This document shows positions 1 to 7,831 of a DNA stretch of 64,000 nt, in pieces. Each line of letters opens with the position of its first letter. Position 1 is the stretch's first letter. Made by a program: the position numbers and the translations under genes. Below the pieces are notes generated by a model that ran no database searches, had not been told where the DNA came from, and saw nothing but the letters and a program-made list of their open reading frames with translations. This stretch comes from CALMEC01 sp964628685 (GTDB lineage: Bacteria; Actinomycetota; Thermoleophilia; Miltoncostaeales; Miltoncostaeaceae), in assembly GCA_964628685.1 (NCBI GenBank), contig CAZVNM010000001.1, positions 372,001 to 436,000 of the forward strand, written 5' to 3'.

Positions 1-2
1 CG

Positions 3-536
3 GCGCTGGACGAGGCCCGGTCCGAGCTGGTGGCCGCCGGCCACGCCGCCGGTGACCCCGAGGTGGGCGTGATGATCGAGGTGCCGTCGGCGGCCCTCTG
101 CGCCGACGCCCTGGCCGAGCACGTCGACTTCTTCTCGATCGGCACCAATGACCTGACGCAGTACACCCTGGCCGCGGAGCGCGGCAACACCGCGGTGGCG
201 GATCTGGGCGATCCCTACCACCCGGCCGTGCTGCGCCTCATCGGCCTGGTGTGCGCGTCGGCGTCCCGCCACGACCGCTGGGTCGGCGTGTGCGGTGAGG
301 CGGCGGCCAACGTCCAGGGCGTCAAGGCGCTCATCGGGCTCGGTGTGCGGGAGCTCTCAGTGGCCGCGCCCCGGATCGGGGAGGTCAAGGCCGAGGTGCG
401 CGATCTCGATGCCGACGCCGCCGCCATGTTCGCGTCCGGGCTCCTGCGCCAGCCGACGCTGGAGTCGGTGCACCGGAGCCTGGCCGGTGAGGGCTGCGGC
501 GGCAACTGCGAGGACTGCGACAACCACTGCCACTAG
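3..536 (+). CDS. ptsI: Phosphoenolpyruvate-protein phosphotransferase (PTS enzyme I), C-terminal part
   Basis: The 5' end lies outside the window. The reading frame from base 3 encodes the PEP-binding TIM-barrel end of enzyme I, which passes phosphate from PEP to HPr in the cytoplasm. Visible signatures are GVMIEVPSAAL, the FFSIGTNDLTQY block and the conserved active-site cysteine in VGVCGEAA. The last residues form a Cys/His-rich tail (CGGNCEDCDNHCH) that is not part of the usual enzyme I core. The TAG stop overlaps by two bases the stop of an IS481-type remnant on the other strand, so insertion-sequence DNA abuts or may have trimmed this gene. The family call is firm; whether the tail is native is uncertain. 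Confidence 0.93.
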   Translation, partial: ALDEARSELVAAGHAAGDPEVGVMIEVPSAALCADALAEHVDFFSIGTNDLTQYTLAAERGNTAVADLGDPYHPAVLRLIGLVCASASRHDRWVGVCGEAAANVQGVKALIGLGVRELSVAAPRIGEVKAEVRDLDADAAAMFASGLLRQPTLESVHRSLAGEGCGGNCEDCDNHCH

Positions 537-614
537 GTGTAGTGACCTGGGAGGTTGTTGACGCGGCTGATGGGTGGGCCGTCGATGGCGGTGTGGTGTC
601 GGTGATGGGTGTAC
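533..614 (-). pseudogene. IS481-type transposase, C-terminal remnant
   Basis: Translated on the minus strand this stretch reads THHRHHTAIDGPPISRVNNLPG, the typical end of IS481-family transposases (HHRxHTA...GxPPxSRVNNL). No upstream catalytic part remains. The frame runs on into 615-642, which instead matches the 3' end of the ISL3 transposase at 5,034-5,061. The remnant is therefore a mosaic of two elements. It is non-functional. Confidence 0.6.
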
Positions 615-642
615 GTGGGTAGTTGGACGGGGATTCGTCCGC
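615..642 (-). repeat. 28-bp remnant of the ISL3 transposase 3' end
   Basis: The minus strand matches 5,034-5,061 (codons for GRIPVRLPT, the last residues of the ISL3 transposase) with a single difference seen by eye. It sits directly against the terminal repeat of the IS3-type element that starts at 643, showing that several elements were recombined here. Confidence 0.55.
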
Positions 643-699
643 GGGTCTGCTGCACGAACAGGTGACAGTTGGTAGTCACGCTGCGAGTGCAGGTGGCGG

Positions 700-965
700 G
701 ATCATGATGGTCTCGTAGTCGATGGGGGTCGTCGTGGACCGGCGGCCCCGGTGTTGTCGCCTTCCCCGATCTTCTCTTCGTGGTGTTGCTGGTCCAGTGG
801 TGGTCGCGGCAGATCCGCCAGGCGGTGCGTTCACACATCTGTTGCCCGGCTGTCCGGGCTTCGTCGACGAGCAGCCGGTAGCCGAACTCAGGATCATCCC
901 GGTGTGCGTCGAACAGGGCGTCGGCTCGGTAGGCGGCGGTGATCTCCGAACACGTGACCGGGTGT
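700..965 (-). pseudogene. IS3-family transposase OrfB fragment
   Basis: The minus strand encodes a stretch typical of the N-terminal half of IS3 OrfB: DAHRDDPEFGYRLLVDEARTAG, then ERTAWRICRDHHW and PGPPVHDD. The frame then loses similarity before any of the DDE catalytic motifs appear. It cannot make an active transposase. Confidence 0.6.
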
Positions 966-1051
966 CGCAGTCACCGGTAGTACGGTTGGCGGGCGAGCTT
1001 CAATACCCGGCACGTCACCACAGGCGGGGATGCCGTCGGCGGCGAGCTCGC

Positions 1052-1360
1052 TCACGAGCGGGTAGAGCCTTTTCCCGGCAGATTCGCCTGCGACAAGTAC
1101 GCCGCCGCCCGCCTGAGCACCTCGTTCTCCTGCTCGAGCAGGCGGTTGCGTTTGCGCAGCTCACGCAGCTCTCGGGACTCCGACTCGGTCACTCCCTCCT
1201 GCTCGCCGGCCTCGACAGCGGCGCGACGCAACCACTTCTGCAGGGTCATCGGGTGAACCCCGAAATCCCTGGCGATCTGCTCCAACGTCACACCCGGCTC
1301 ACAGCTGCGGGCAACCCGGACGACATCGTCCCGGAACTCTCTCGGATACGGCTTCGGCAT
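1052..1360 (-). CDS. IS3-family transposase OrfA (HTH protein)
   Basis: This 102-residue protein starts MPKPYPREFRDDVVRVAR and holds an HTH_Tnp segment (VTLEQIARDFGVHPMTLQKWLR). A leucine-zipper-like end follows (RELRELRKRNRLLEQENEVLRRAAAYL). This is the layout of IS3 OrfA, which binds the element ends and normally forms a fused OrfAB by -1 frameshifting. I start at the ATG at 1358-1360 because a longer reading would run into the terminal-repeat leader. Its partner orfB is broken, so the element is dead unless helped in trans. Confidence 0.8.
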   Translation of the reverse strand: MPKPYPREFRDDVVRVARSCEPGVTLEQIARDFGVHPMTLQKWLRRAAVEAGEQEGVTESESRELRELRKRNRLLEQENEVLRRAAAYLSQANLPGKGSTRS

Positions 1361-1434
1361 GGTGCACATCCTTCCCGGCCCACCCCACCAGGGCAAGCCA
1401 GATCATGTGTCACCCATCCGTGCAGCAGACCCGT

Positions 1435-1456
1435 CACCGACCGGGGGCAGGTGCCC
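1435..1456. repeat. Terminal-repeat remnant related to the IS3 element at 2976-4256
   Basis: The bases CACCGACCGGGGGCAGGTGC closely match, in reverse complement, the left terminal repeat of the second IS3 element at 2976-2998. It lies just outside the first IS3 element, so a second element once sat here and only its tip survives. Confidence 0.45.
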
Positions 1457-1551
1457 CAACGCTCAAGCGAGCTCTGTAGTAATGAAAACGGCGCGTCGAC
1501 CCCACGGCATCATAGTGACGTGTTTGCATCCGACGAACCTCAGTGGTCACA

Positions 1552-2331
1552 TCAGTTGATGTTCAAGTCCGAAAACAATCGGGCCACCGCGGCGCCGCGG
1601 ATGCCCGCATCGGACTCGGCTATGGACCTCAGGATCGCGATACCTTCTGAGCTGAGTTCCGGCAGCCTGTACAGCGAGGCGATGACTTCGTCCACGGGTA
1701 CCTTCTGTTCGGGATCCATGAGCAGACACAAGAGCTCTGACTCCGTGCCTGCCGGTCCAAATCCAAAGTAGCTCTTTCGAAAGCCGGCGAGCGACTCGTC
1801 GAGCCATCGCTCGTACCATCCTAAGAAGTCAACGTCCCGTGTCATATACGGGTCACTCAGCTCGGCATCCACATAGACGACGCGTCCAGCCATGGGGCCA
1901 CATACCACTATCGCCGACTCCGCCGTCGATCCTTGCGAGCCGACTCCCAGCAATCCTGCCAGTCGCGTTACGGCGAAGCGTTCTCTGTCCTCGATGGAGC
2001 TGCTCGGTCCTCCCAGCTGGTTCTTTCCAGGGCGCAGCGGGCTCGGAATGCGAAACCAGTCGGCGGGAGGCTCATCGAAGAGATTGGCGGGCAGATCGAG
2101 GCCATAACCGACGCGGTAGAGGCCGTAGAACGGTCCGGTTCCTCCGTTTCCCACTTGAGTCAGGAAGGCTCGATAGCAATGTGGCAATTCGAAGCCGTGC
2201 AGCTGTTCGAACTGCGCAACTTCGTCGCCCGTAAGCTTTGCTCCAAGCCTGGGATGGTCCGGAAGCTCCGCGAGCTTACGCTGAATGGACGTTATCCGTG
2301 TCTCCAACTGGCTGTCCCTGTCACTTGTCAT
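1552..2331 (-). CDS. SMI1/KNR4 (SUKH) family protein, probable immunity protein
   Basis: The 259-residue protein has the SMI1/KNR4 core: an N-terminal helix, then LTGDEVAQFEQLHGFELPHCYRAFL, a GNGGTGPFYGLY turn, and a W-rich middle ending YVDAELSDPYMTRDVDFLGWYERWLDESL. Cytoplasmic SUKH proteins commonly neutralise nuclease and deaminase tips of polymorphic toxins. Here it lies 45 bp downstream of a truncated deaminase-like toxin tip on the same strand, which fits an immunity role. The last 60 residues are an unassigned helical tail. The ORF is intact although its toxin is not. Family call strong; pairing inferred from context. Confidence 0.8.
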   Translation of the reverse strand: MTSDRDSQLETRITSIQRKLAELPDHPRLGAKLTGDEVAQFEQLHGFELPHCYRAFLTQVGNGGTGPFYGLYRVGYGLDLPANLFDEPPADWFRIPSPLRPGKNQLGGPSSSIEDRERFAVTRLAGLLGVGSQGSTAESAIVVCGPMAGRVVYVDAELSDPYMTRDVDFLGWYERWLDESLAGFRKSYFGFGPAGTESELLCLLMDPEQKVPVDEVIASLYRLPELSSEGIAILRSIAESDAGIRGAAVARLFSDLNIN

Positions 2332-2376
2332 TGCAGTCGGACCTCGACGTTCTGGCAGTCCTCGCGACTAGCACTT

Positions 2377-2975
2377 CTACTTTCCGACTACGCGGAGTCC
2401 AGCTCCTTTCACCACCTCAGCGCAAGAATCGCACGGGGGCATAATCTCACCATGTGAGCGGCCGCCCACGCGGACCGTAACGATTGTTGAGCCGCGAAGC
2501 TTCTGCCCCTGGGCGATGGCGCGCGTCAAGCAGGTGACCTCACCGCACTTGAGGTGCGTGCCCACTCGTAATGGAGGCGGTACGGCCTCGTACATTGCTG
2601 TGACCTCTTCACTCACAGCAAAGTCGCCTCCGCGTGTGCTCGTACCACTGATCGGCCGCCGGAACCCCCGGACGAGGGCGGTCGCAGCTCCGCGACGCCC
2701 CTCGGCTGCGGCGGCGTCCGCAGCTGCCCGGGCAGCGCGTGTCGCACGCCAGGCTTGTACGCCTCTGCTGCCCCACACTGCGGTCTTCGCGACAATCCCA
2801 CCGGGAATCGCGAACATCGCGCCTTCGACTGCGACTGTTCGGACGATGCGTCCGAAGTGGGTTGTGCCGGGCCGCCCGCAAAGGCTCGGGCGGGGCTGGG
2901 CGGAGCAGTTGATTCTCCCGTTCCGGAATGGTGTGCTGACCAGCGGATTGCTCCGGGTGCGCGCTGGCACTCGGA
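2377..2975 (-). pseudogene. YwqJ-like deaminase toxin tip, 5' end removed by IS3 insertion
   Basis: The C-terminal half has deaminase-fold signatures: a zinc/catalytic CGE in HLKCGEVTCL and a PPCDSC zinc motif near the end, spaced about 45 residues apart. This Cys-x-Glu plus PCxxC pattern is that of YwqJ-type deaminase toxins rather than HAE-type ones. Upstream is an Ala/Arg-rich linker as in Rhs-linked tips. The reading frame ends exactly at the terminal repeat of the IS3 element (2976), so the carrier protein has been cut off. The first ATG in frame (2968-2970) is probably not a real start. The substrate (nucleic-acid base or nucleotide) cannot be read from sequence. Confidence 0.65.
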
Positions 2976-3015
2976 GGGCACCTGCCCCCGTTCGGTGGAC
3001 ATGTTGTTTTGTGGT

Positions 3016-3895
3016 TCATGCCGCCTCGTTGAGGTCGGCTTCGTACTCGGCTGGGGTGTGATGCCCGAGCCGTGGTTGGTGTCGTTGACGGTTGTAGAAC
3101 ACTTCGATGTAATCGAATAGGGCCGCCCGGAGGGCGGTCCTATTCGGCCAGATCCGGTGGCCGTGGATGTGGGCGAGTTCGCGTTTGAGCGTCGACCAGA
3201 ACGCCTCGATCGCAGCGTTGTCGGCCGCCGTGCCGACACGGCCGAACGACAAGGCGACCTCTTTGTCGAAGGCCTTGTCGCAGAAAGCGGTGGAGGTGTA
3301 TTGACTGCCGTGGTCGGCGTGGTGGATCACCCCTGACGGCGGTTGGCGCCTGGCGATCGCCATCACCAGGGCGTCGACGGCGATCTTGCGCGGTGCGGCG
3401 GGGGCTGATCGCCCAGCCGACGATCCGTCGTGAGTACAGGTCCATGACCGCCGCCAGGTACAGCTTGCCCTCATGCGTGTTGAACTCCGTCAGATCCGCC
3501 ACCCACCGCGTGTTCGGCGCCTCAGCCTGAAAGTCGCGGCAGATCGGATCCGGTGCCGGCGCGTGGTGGGCGCCTGCACGTCGGCGCCTGCGTGAGCCGG
3601 GGCCACCGACCCCGTACAACCCGTCCTGACGCATCAGCCGGCCCACACGCTTGTGATTGATCCGCCACCCCCGCCGATGAAGCTGCCCCAGCACGCGGTC
3701 ACGCCCGTAGCAGCCACGCGACCCAGTGTGGATCTCACGGATCACCTCAAGCAACTCCTGGTTGACCAGGGATTGTGGTGAGGGCGGCCGGGACGCCCAC
3801 GCGTAGAACCCCGACCGCGACACCTCCACCAGCCGGCACAACATGCTGACCGGATACGCCGCCCGATGATCCTGGACGAACCGGTAGCGGCTCAC
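3016..3895 (-). pseudogene. IS3-family transposase OrfB, one frameshift near 3400
   Basis: The N-terminal frame (from 3895) reads HRAAYPVSMLCRLVEVSRSGFYAW, then TRWVADLTEFNTHEGKLYLA with the first catalytic Asp. Near 3400 the frame breaks, and the rest continues in another frame with IHHADHGSQYTS (second Asp) and IEAFWSTLKREL (Glu), ending YNRQRHQPRLGHHTPAEYE. All DDE motifs are present but not in one frame. A single-base indel or a sequencing error would explain it. Confidence 0.75.
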
Positions 3896-4189
3896 CGGAA
3901 CGTCTCCTTCGCGAAATACGCCGCGGCCTTCCTGAGGATCTCCCGCTCCACCCTGAGCTCACCCACCTCCCGTCGCAACCGGGCGAGCTCATCACGTTCG
4001 GACTCCGACAACGCCTGCGGATCCGCCGCCCGCTGCCGGGCCTCCCGATCGGCTTTCACCCAGTTACCCAGGGTACCGTCACTCATCCCCAACGACCGAG
4101 CCACCTCAGCGACCGGCCGACCCGACGAACGCACAAGCACCGAACGCCTCCCGACGAAACTCCGGCGTGAACTTCGATGGACGACCCAT
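3892..4189 (-). pseudogene. IS3-family transposase OrfA, frameshifted near its start
   Basis: It starts MGRPSKFTPEFRREAF at 4187-4189, but the normal continuation (LVRSSGRPVAEVARSLGMSD, then GTLGNWVKADREARQ) lies in a neighbouring frame, so one base has been lost or gained about 15 codons in. A coiled-coil end (SERDELARLRREVGELRVER) precedes the overlap with orfB. Confidence 0.7.
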
Positions 4190-4256
4190 GACACAGACCT
4201 CCCTCCAGGACCCACAGCCCCAGAATCCACTGTCCACGCCACGGGGTCAACTGCCC

Positions 4257-5063
4257 ACAGCTTCCAGGAGCGGGGATGGCTTGGACGGATTGCGTCGGAT
4301 CGGTATTGATGACGTCGCCTACCGCAAAGGCCACCGGTACCTGATGTGCGGCACAGACCACGACACCGGCCGGCTCGTGTGCGCGGCACCCGGTCGCAGT
4401 GAACAGACCGCCGCAGAGTTCTTCCAGGCGTTGGGACCGGAGCGGTGCCGGCAGATCACCGCGGTGTCGGTGGATCTTCACGGCGGGTGGATCCGCGCGA
4501 CCCGCACCTGGTGCCCGAAGGCTCGGATCTGCGCTGACCCGTTTCATGTGATCAAGCTCGCCACCCACGCCGTCGACGAACTCCGCCGCGCCCTGTGGCA
4601 GGAGTTGCGCGACACCGACCCCGCCCGAGCCGCGTGGATCAAAGGCACCAGGTTCGCCGTCCGCCGCCGCGCCGACAACTTGCGCCCCCACGACCAGTCG
4701 ATCCTCCAACAGCTCGCCGACACCAACAAGGACCTCTACCACGCCTGGCTGCTCGTTGAACAACTCCGCGCCGTCTACCAGGCCCGCGACCACGACCACG
4801 CCATCGCCCTGCTGGACGAGTAGATCTACGCGGCATGCACAAGTGAGCTGGACCCGTTCATCCGCACAGCCCTGACCCTCGACACCCACCGCGAGTACGT
4901 CGCCAACGCCATCACCCTCCGGCTCTCCAACGCCCGGCTGGAAGGCATGAACTCCACCGTCCGGCTCATCAGCCACCGCGCCCGAGGATTCCGCCGACTC
5001 GACAGCCTCCTCGCCATGCTCACCCTCGTCTGCGGACGAATCCCCGTCCGACTACCCACTTGA
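4257..5063 (+). pseudogene. ISL3-family transposase, N-terminus missing and internal stop
   Basis: The sequence from about 4290 encodes the ISL3 DDE core: RIGIDDVAYRKGHRYLM, then VSVDLHGGWIRATRTWCPKA and ICADPFHVIKLATHAVDELRR. A TAG at 4821-4823 interrupts it. The same frame continues to TGA at 5061 with TLRLSNARLEGMNSTVRLI and ARGFRRLDSLLAMLTLVCG, typical of the C-terminal half. The N-terminal zinc-binding region is absent, replaced by the end of the IS3 element at 4256. Confidence 0.8.
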
Positions 5064-5179
5064 ACCCCGAAGAACGTTCTTTCGCGCACCATGCGCCGAT
5101 GACATCGCCGTCCGGGTCACACATCGGCATCAGCCATGCGGTCGACGCCGCAGGCGTCGAGACGTTCGGCCCCTTTGAG

Positions 5180-5240
5180 CACATCCTTGGCCCACCCCAC
5201 AAGGCAAGCCACATGTGTCACCTGTTCGTACAGCAGACCC
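5180..5240. repeat. Left-end remnant of the IS3 type found at 643-1432
   Basis: The run CACATCCTTGGCCCACCCCA and the following bases to TGTCACCTGTTCG...CAGCAGACCC align with 1,366-1,432, the leader and terminal repeat upstream of the intact orfA. No orfA follows. The rest of 5,064-5,318 holds nothing I recognise. Confidence 0.55.
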
Positions 5241-5318
5241 GGATGTGGTCGAGGACCCATGGCTGGCACTCGTTTGCGGGTCCAGTCCTTATGACACGCT
5301 CCGCGTCGCCGATCGCCT

Positions 5319-6059
5319 TCAACGACGCATCCACCCATCGTCGTCGACACCACCGCGGACGGCAAACTCCGCGATCCCCAGATCCAGAGTGTCCGAGAGC
5401 GACGTGTCATGTCCGACCAGCACCGCGAGCGGGACCTCCCGAGCGGCAGCGGCGTCTGACTCCCCGCCCTCCGGTACCGAGGCGATCATCTCCCACTCGT
5501 CGCTATCCCAGCGACTGACCTGCAGCACTCGATGTCCAAGCAGCGCATCCAGGTCCGCTACAACCCTCGAAGAGTGGGAGACACGAAACGGCCAATCGAC
5601 AGTCTTTCCCCATTGCCAAGATAGCGGGGCGTCCTTAACCGGTTGCGCCATGTCAGGGACATCGATTGTGCGACGTTCGATCGGGAGGCATACCTGCGAG
5701 ACTCTTGGCTCGCATCCGAGGACGTCTCTGACGCCTAACAAGAACTGATCCTGCCAGCTCAAGTCGACCGCCTCGAACTCGAGAAGGCCGACACCTTCAA
5801 CGGTTACGGATTCCCTTTCAGCGAGCCGTGGATCAATAGCTAATTCGCTAATAATTGCGCCCGCTCTTCTTTCATCCTGAAAGTACGCCAATCCGGCCAT
5901 TACCAACTCACAACCATGTGTGGCGGATAATCCGATCGTATACGCGAAGCTGGGCTGCTTGATACCCTCGACGACTGTTATGTGAAAACCGGAGCGCTCA
6001 ATGTTCGCGTGGATCGTGGCAAGCCACTGATCGCGTGAGATCGCATCGTCCATTGTCAT
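5319..6059 (-). CDS. DUF4262-domain protein, probable immunity protein
   Basis: The 246-residue protein begins MTMDDAISRDQWLATIHANI and quickly shows the DUF4262 signature GFHITVVEGIKQPSFAYTIGL. An acidic C-terminal half contains SRWDSDEWEMIASVPEGG. I choose the ATG at 6057-6059 because it overlaps the stop of the upstream HNH toxin tip (ATGA), as expected for a toxin/immunity pair. DUF4262 proteins often accompany polymorphic toxins; that this one blocks the adjacent HNH nuclease is inferred from position only. An in-frame ATG two codons further in is an alternative start. Confidence 0.7.
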   Translation of the reverse strand: MTMDDAISRDQWLATIHANIERSGFHITVVEGIKQPSFAYTIGLSATHGCELVMAGLAYFQDERRAGAIISELAIDPRLAERESVTVEGVGLLEFEAVDLSWQDQFLLGVRDVLGCEPRVSQVCLPIERRTIDVPDMAQPVKDAPLSWQWGKTVDWPFRVSHSSRVVADLDALLGHRVLQVSRWDSDEWEMIASVPEGGESDAAAAREVPLAVLVGHDTSLSDTLDLGIAEFAVRGGVDDDGWMRR

Positions 6060-6346
6060 CGATGCAGCCCTACATGACATGTTTCACACACGACGGCGAG
6101 GTTATCTGGTCTCGTGGGGCCCCCGTCGGCATGTCTCACGATGTGGTGTCCGATTCCTTTCCCCTTAATTGGCTTGTTGCACGCGGCGCAGTTACCTCCC
6201 TGCTCCCTTAGCGTATCCTCCTTTTGCCGGTCTGGAAATACCCGAACCGGGTCTCGTTGGTCTCGGGGCGTCGTGCCCAAGCCCCTACCCGGTCGCGGAA
6301 GAGCCGATCCGCCGGCCTGAGTCCCCTGTGATCCCCCCCCCGCCAA
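6056..6346 (-). CDS. HNH/WHH-type nuclease toxin tip of the displaced Rhs fragment, out of frame with its core
   Basis: The last 50 residues form a treble-clef HNH nuclease: GGNCAACNKPIKGKG (zinc CxxC), IGHHIVRHADGGPTRPDNL, then CETCHVGLH (second CxxC). It probably cuts DNA in target cells. It would be the C-terminus of the Rhs fragment at 6285-7586 if the G9 run at 6333-6341 were one base shorter; as written, the two are in different frames and the ATG at 6344-6346 is unlikely to be a true start. The fused order would be Rhs core, Gly/Pro/Arg linker, HNH. It overlaps the DUF4262 gene. Confidence 0.7.
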   Translation of the reverse strand: MAGGGSQGTQAGGSALPRPGRGLGTTPRDQRDPVRVFPDRQKEDTLREQGGNCAACNKPIKGKGIGHHIVRHADGGPTRPDNLAVVCETCHVGLHR

Positions 6347-7520
6347 TTCCAGCCCCAGACGTCCGAGTCAGATTGGTCGGTCGGCTTGGGACGTTGATGC
6401 GCGTCCCGCTTCGTGGCCGGCTTGGGACGTTAATACGTATCCCACTGCCCGGATTCCACACCACTCGCGGACTCGGGCGTGGGCGTTCTGGGCTTGTGCC
6501 TCCTCGAATGCGAACGCGACTCGGCCTGGAGCCCAGATCGCGCAGTTCGCCGGTGGGGTCGGTGTAGACGAGTGGGTTGTCGTTGGCGTAGACGTACTCA
6601 CCCACCGCAGGGTCGGTGAGGGGTGCGTCGACCGGGTCGGTGGCGCTGAACCTGCCGTCGGTCGGGTCGTATTGGCGGGCGCGTAGGTGGTACAGGCCGG
6701 ATTCGGTGTCGAGGTGTTCGCCTGCGTATTGGACGGGGTTCTCTGGTGCGTCGCTGCGAAGTTTCTGGGTGAGTTGGCTGTTGCCGTACGGGTCGTAGTC
6801 GTAGCGCCATTGTTCGGTGGCGCTGCTGTTGGTCAGCGACCTGACCGATCCTTGAAGGTCCGGGTGGTAGTAGAAAACGCCCCGCGGGGTGCGCACCGCA
6901 ACCGGCCCCAACGGCCCCTGCGTGTACCGGCGGACCGGTGTACCGGTCGCGGTTTCCTCCACCGCGAGTTCCGGGATGGAGGTGTTGGTGTCCCACCAGT
7001 AGCGGGTGCCGGTCTGGTGACTGCTGGAAAGCCGGCGTCCGGCGGCGTCGTAGGTGTAGGTGACCGCGGGTTTCTGGCCGTACCGGTAGCTGGTGGTGCG
7101 GTTTTCCAGGTCGTAGGTGAACGTCTCTTTCCCGCGGCCGGTGAGGTTGCCGTCGGGGTCGTAGGTGTGGGTGAGGGTGCGCGGCCTGCCGGGGCCGTCG
7201 GTGTAGTCGTCTTGGCTTTGGGTGAGCTGGTCTGCCGGGTTGTAGGTGTAGGTGGTGGTCTTCGCGAGGCCCGGGCCGGTGGTGGTGTCGGTCAGCCGGT
7301 TTCCGACCGGGTCGTAGATCCATTCGGTCCGGTCTGTCGCCCCCACACACGAGGTGGTGTCGCGACACGCCGCCAACAGCCGATCAGCGGGGTCGTACTC
7401 GTACGCCTCACTCGTCGTCTGCTGCCCGTAGGTGGCGGCCACCGCGACACGCGCGTCGCTTCTGACCTCCCCCTCGGTAAGCGCACGGCTGTAGATGCGC
7501 ACATCATCCAAGGCGCCCAC
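6285..7520 (-). CDS. Displaced Rhs core fragment (YD repeats to the DPxG junction)
   Basis: The frame is open from 7586, where the exact repeat begins, and encodes YD-repeat protein (YDPADRLLAAC, YNPADQLTQSQDDY, YDPYGNSQLTQ). It ends with the Rhs-core hallmark (YHLRARQYDPTDGRFSATDP, then NDNPLVYTDPTG). Residues before the YDPTGEL junction are identical to the main rhs gene at 11,949-12,979. After it the sequence becomes a Pro/Arg/Gly linker with repeated RINVPSRP units, then runs out of frame at a G9 run. Without a start, signal or upstream core it is probably silent and would act as a donor by recombination with the main rhs gene. Confidence 0.75.
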   Translation of the reverse strand: MGALDDVRIYSRALTEGEVRSDARVAVAATYGQQTTSEAYEYDPADRLLAACRDTTSCVGATDRTEWIYDPVGNRLTDTTTGPGLAKTTTYTYNPADQLTQSQDDYTDGPGRPRTLTHTYDPDGNLTGRGKETFTYDLENRTTSYRYGQKPAVTYTYDAAGRRLSSSHQTGTRYWWDTNTSIPELAVEETATGTPVRRYTQGPLGPVAVRTPRGVFYYHPDLQGSVRSLTNSSATEQWRYDYDPYGNSQLTQKLRSDAPENPVQYAGEHLDTESGLYHLRARQYDPTDGRFSATDPVDAPLTDPAVGEYVYANDNPLVYTDPTGELRDLGSRPSRVRIRGGTSPERPRPSPRVVWNPGSGIRINVPSRPRSGTRINVPSRPTNLTRTSGAGIGGGGITGDSGRRIGSSATG

Positions 7521-7586
7521 CAGCCCGCCGGCGGCGGACGGATCCCCGAGAAGCAGTGGGGCGCCCGACGGGACAAGGGCGCCGGT
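6556..7586. repeat. 1,031-bp direct repeat, copy 1 (other copy 11,949-12,979)
   Basis: By eye the two copies are identical. Copy 1 ends at the DPxG codons of the Rhs core on one side and within the LamG-coding part on the other. The offset is 5,393 bp. Identity over a kilobase indicates recent duplication or ongoing gene conversion. Bases 7,587-7,831 beyond it hold no feature I recognise. Confidence 0.9.
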
Positions 7587-7831
7587 AAACCCGGTGGACC
7601 CGGAGCACGCGGATCACCGACACAGCCTTGCCAACCTCACTCAACCGGTCAGCACGCGACGGGTCGTGGTTCCCACCCGAAGGCGCCATCGCCGACTCCG
7701 TTCGAGTCCCCCAAAGTGTCGTTGACCGACGCCGAGGACGGGAGGCGGCGGCATGTCAAAGGCCACCGTCATTTGCACTGAACCGACGCGACGGCGAGCG
7801 GCAAGTCAGAACCGCGACTGGCGGTCTCCGG

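Larger units (their letters stand above)
643..1432 (-). mobile_element. Degenerate IS3-family element, about 790 bp, with terminal inverted repeats
   Basis: The ends are near-perfect inverted repeats: 643-667 begins GGGTCTGCTGCACG and 1408-1432 is its complement with a few changes. Inside are an intact orfA and a shortened, broken orfB on the minus strand. At 790 bp it is well below the 1.2-1.5 kb usual for IS3 elements, so most of the orfB catalytic region has been deleted. A third copy of one end is at 5,180-5,240. Confidence 0.65.
2976..4256 (-). mobile_element. IS3-family element, about 1.28 kb, with inverted repeats; both genes frameshifted
   Basis: Imperfect inverted repeats bound it: GGGCACCTGCCCCCG at 2976 and the matching complement ending at 4256, both leading inward to a TGGACA/TGTCCA block. 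The size and the orfA-orfB order on the minus strand are standard for IS3. Each gene carries one frameshift. The element sits against the deaminase-type toxin tip on its left and a decapitated ISL3 transposase on its right, so it inserted in or fused two older regions. Confidence 0.7.

Noticed and set aside
7587..7831. 245-bp gap between the rhs repeat and the double-CXXCG gene, as a possible gene or small RNA
   Set aside because: No family-like frame and no strong hairpin seen on either strand.
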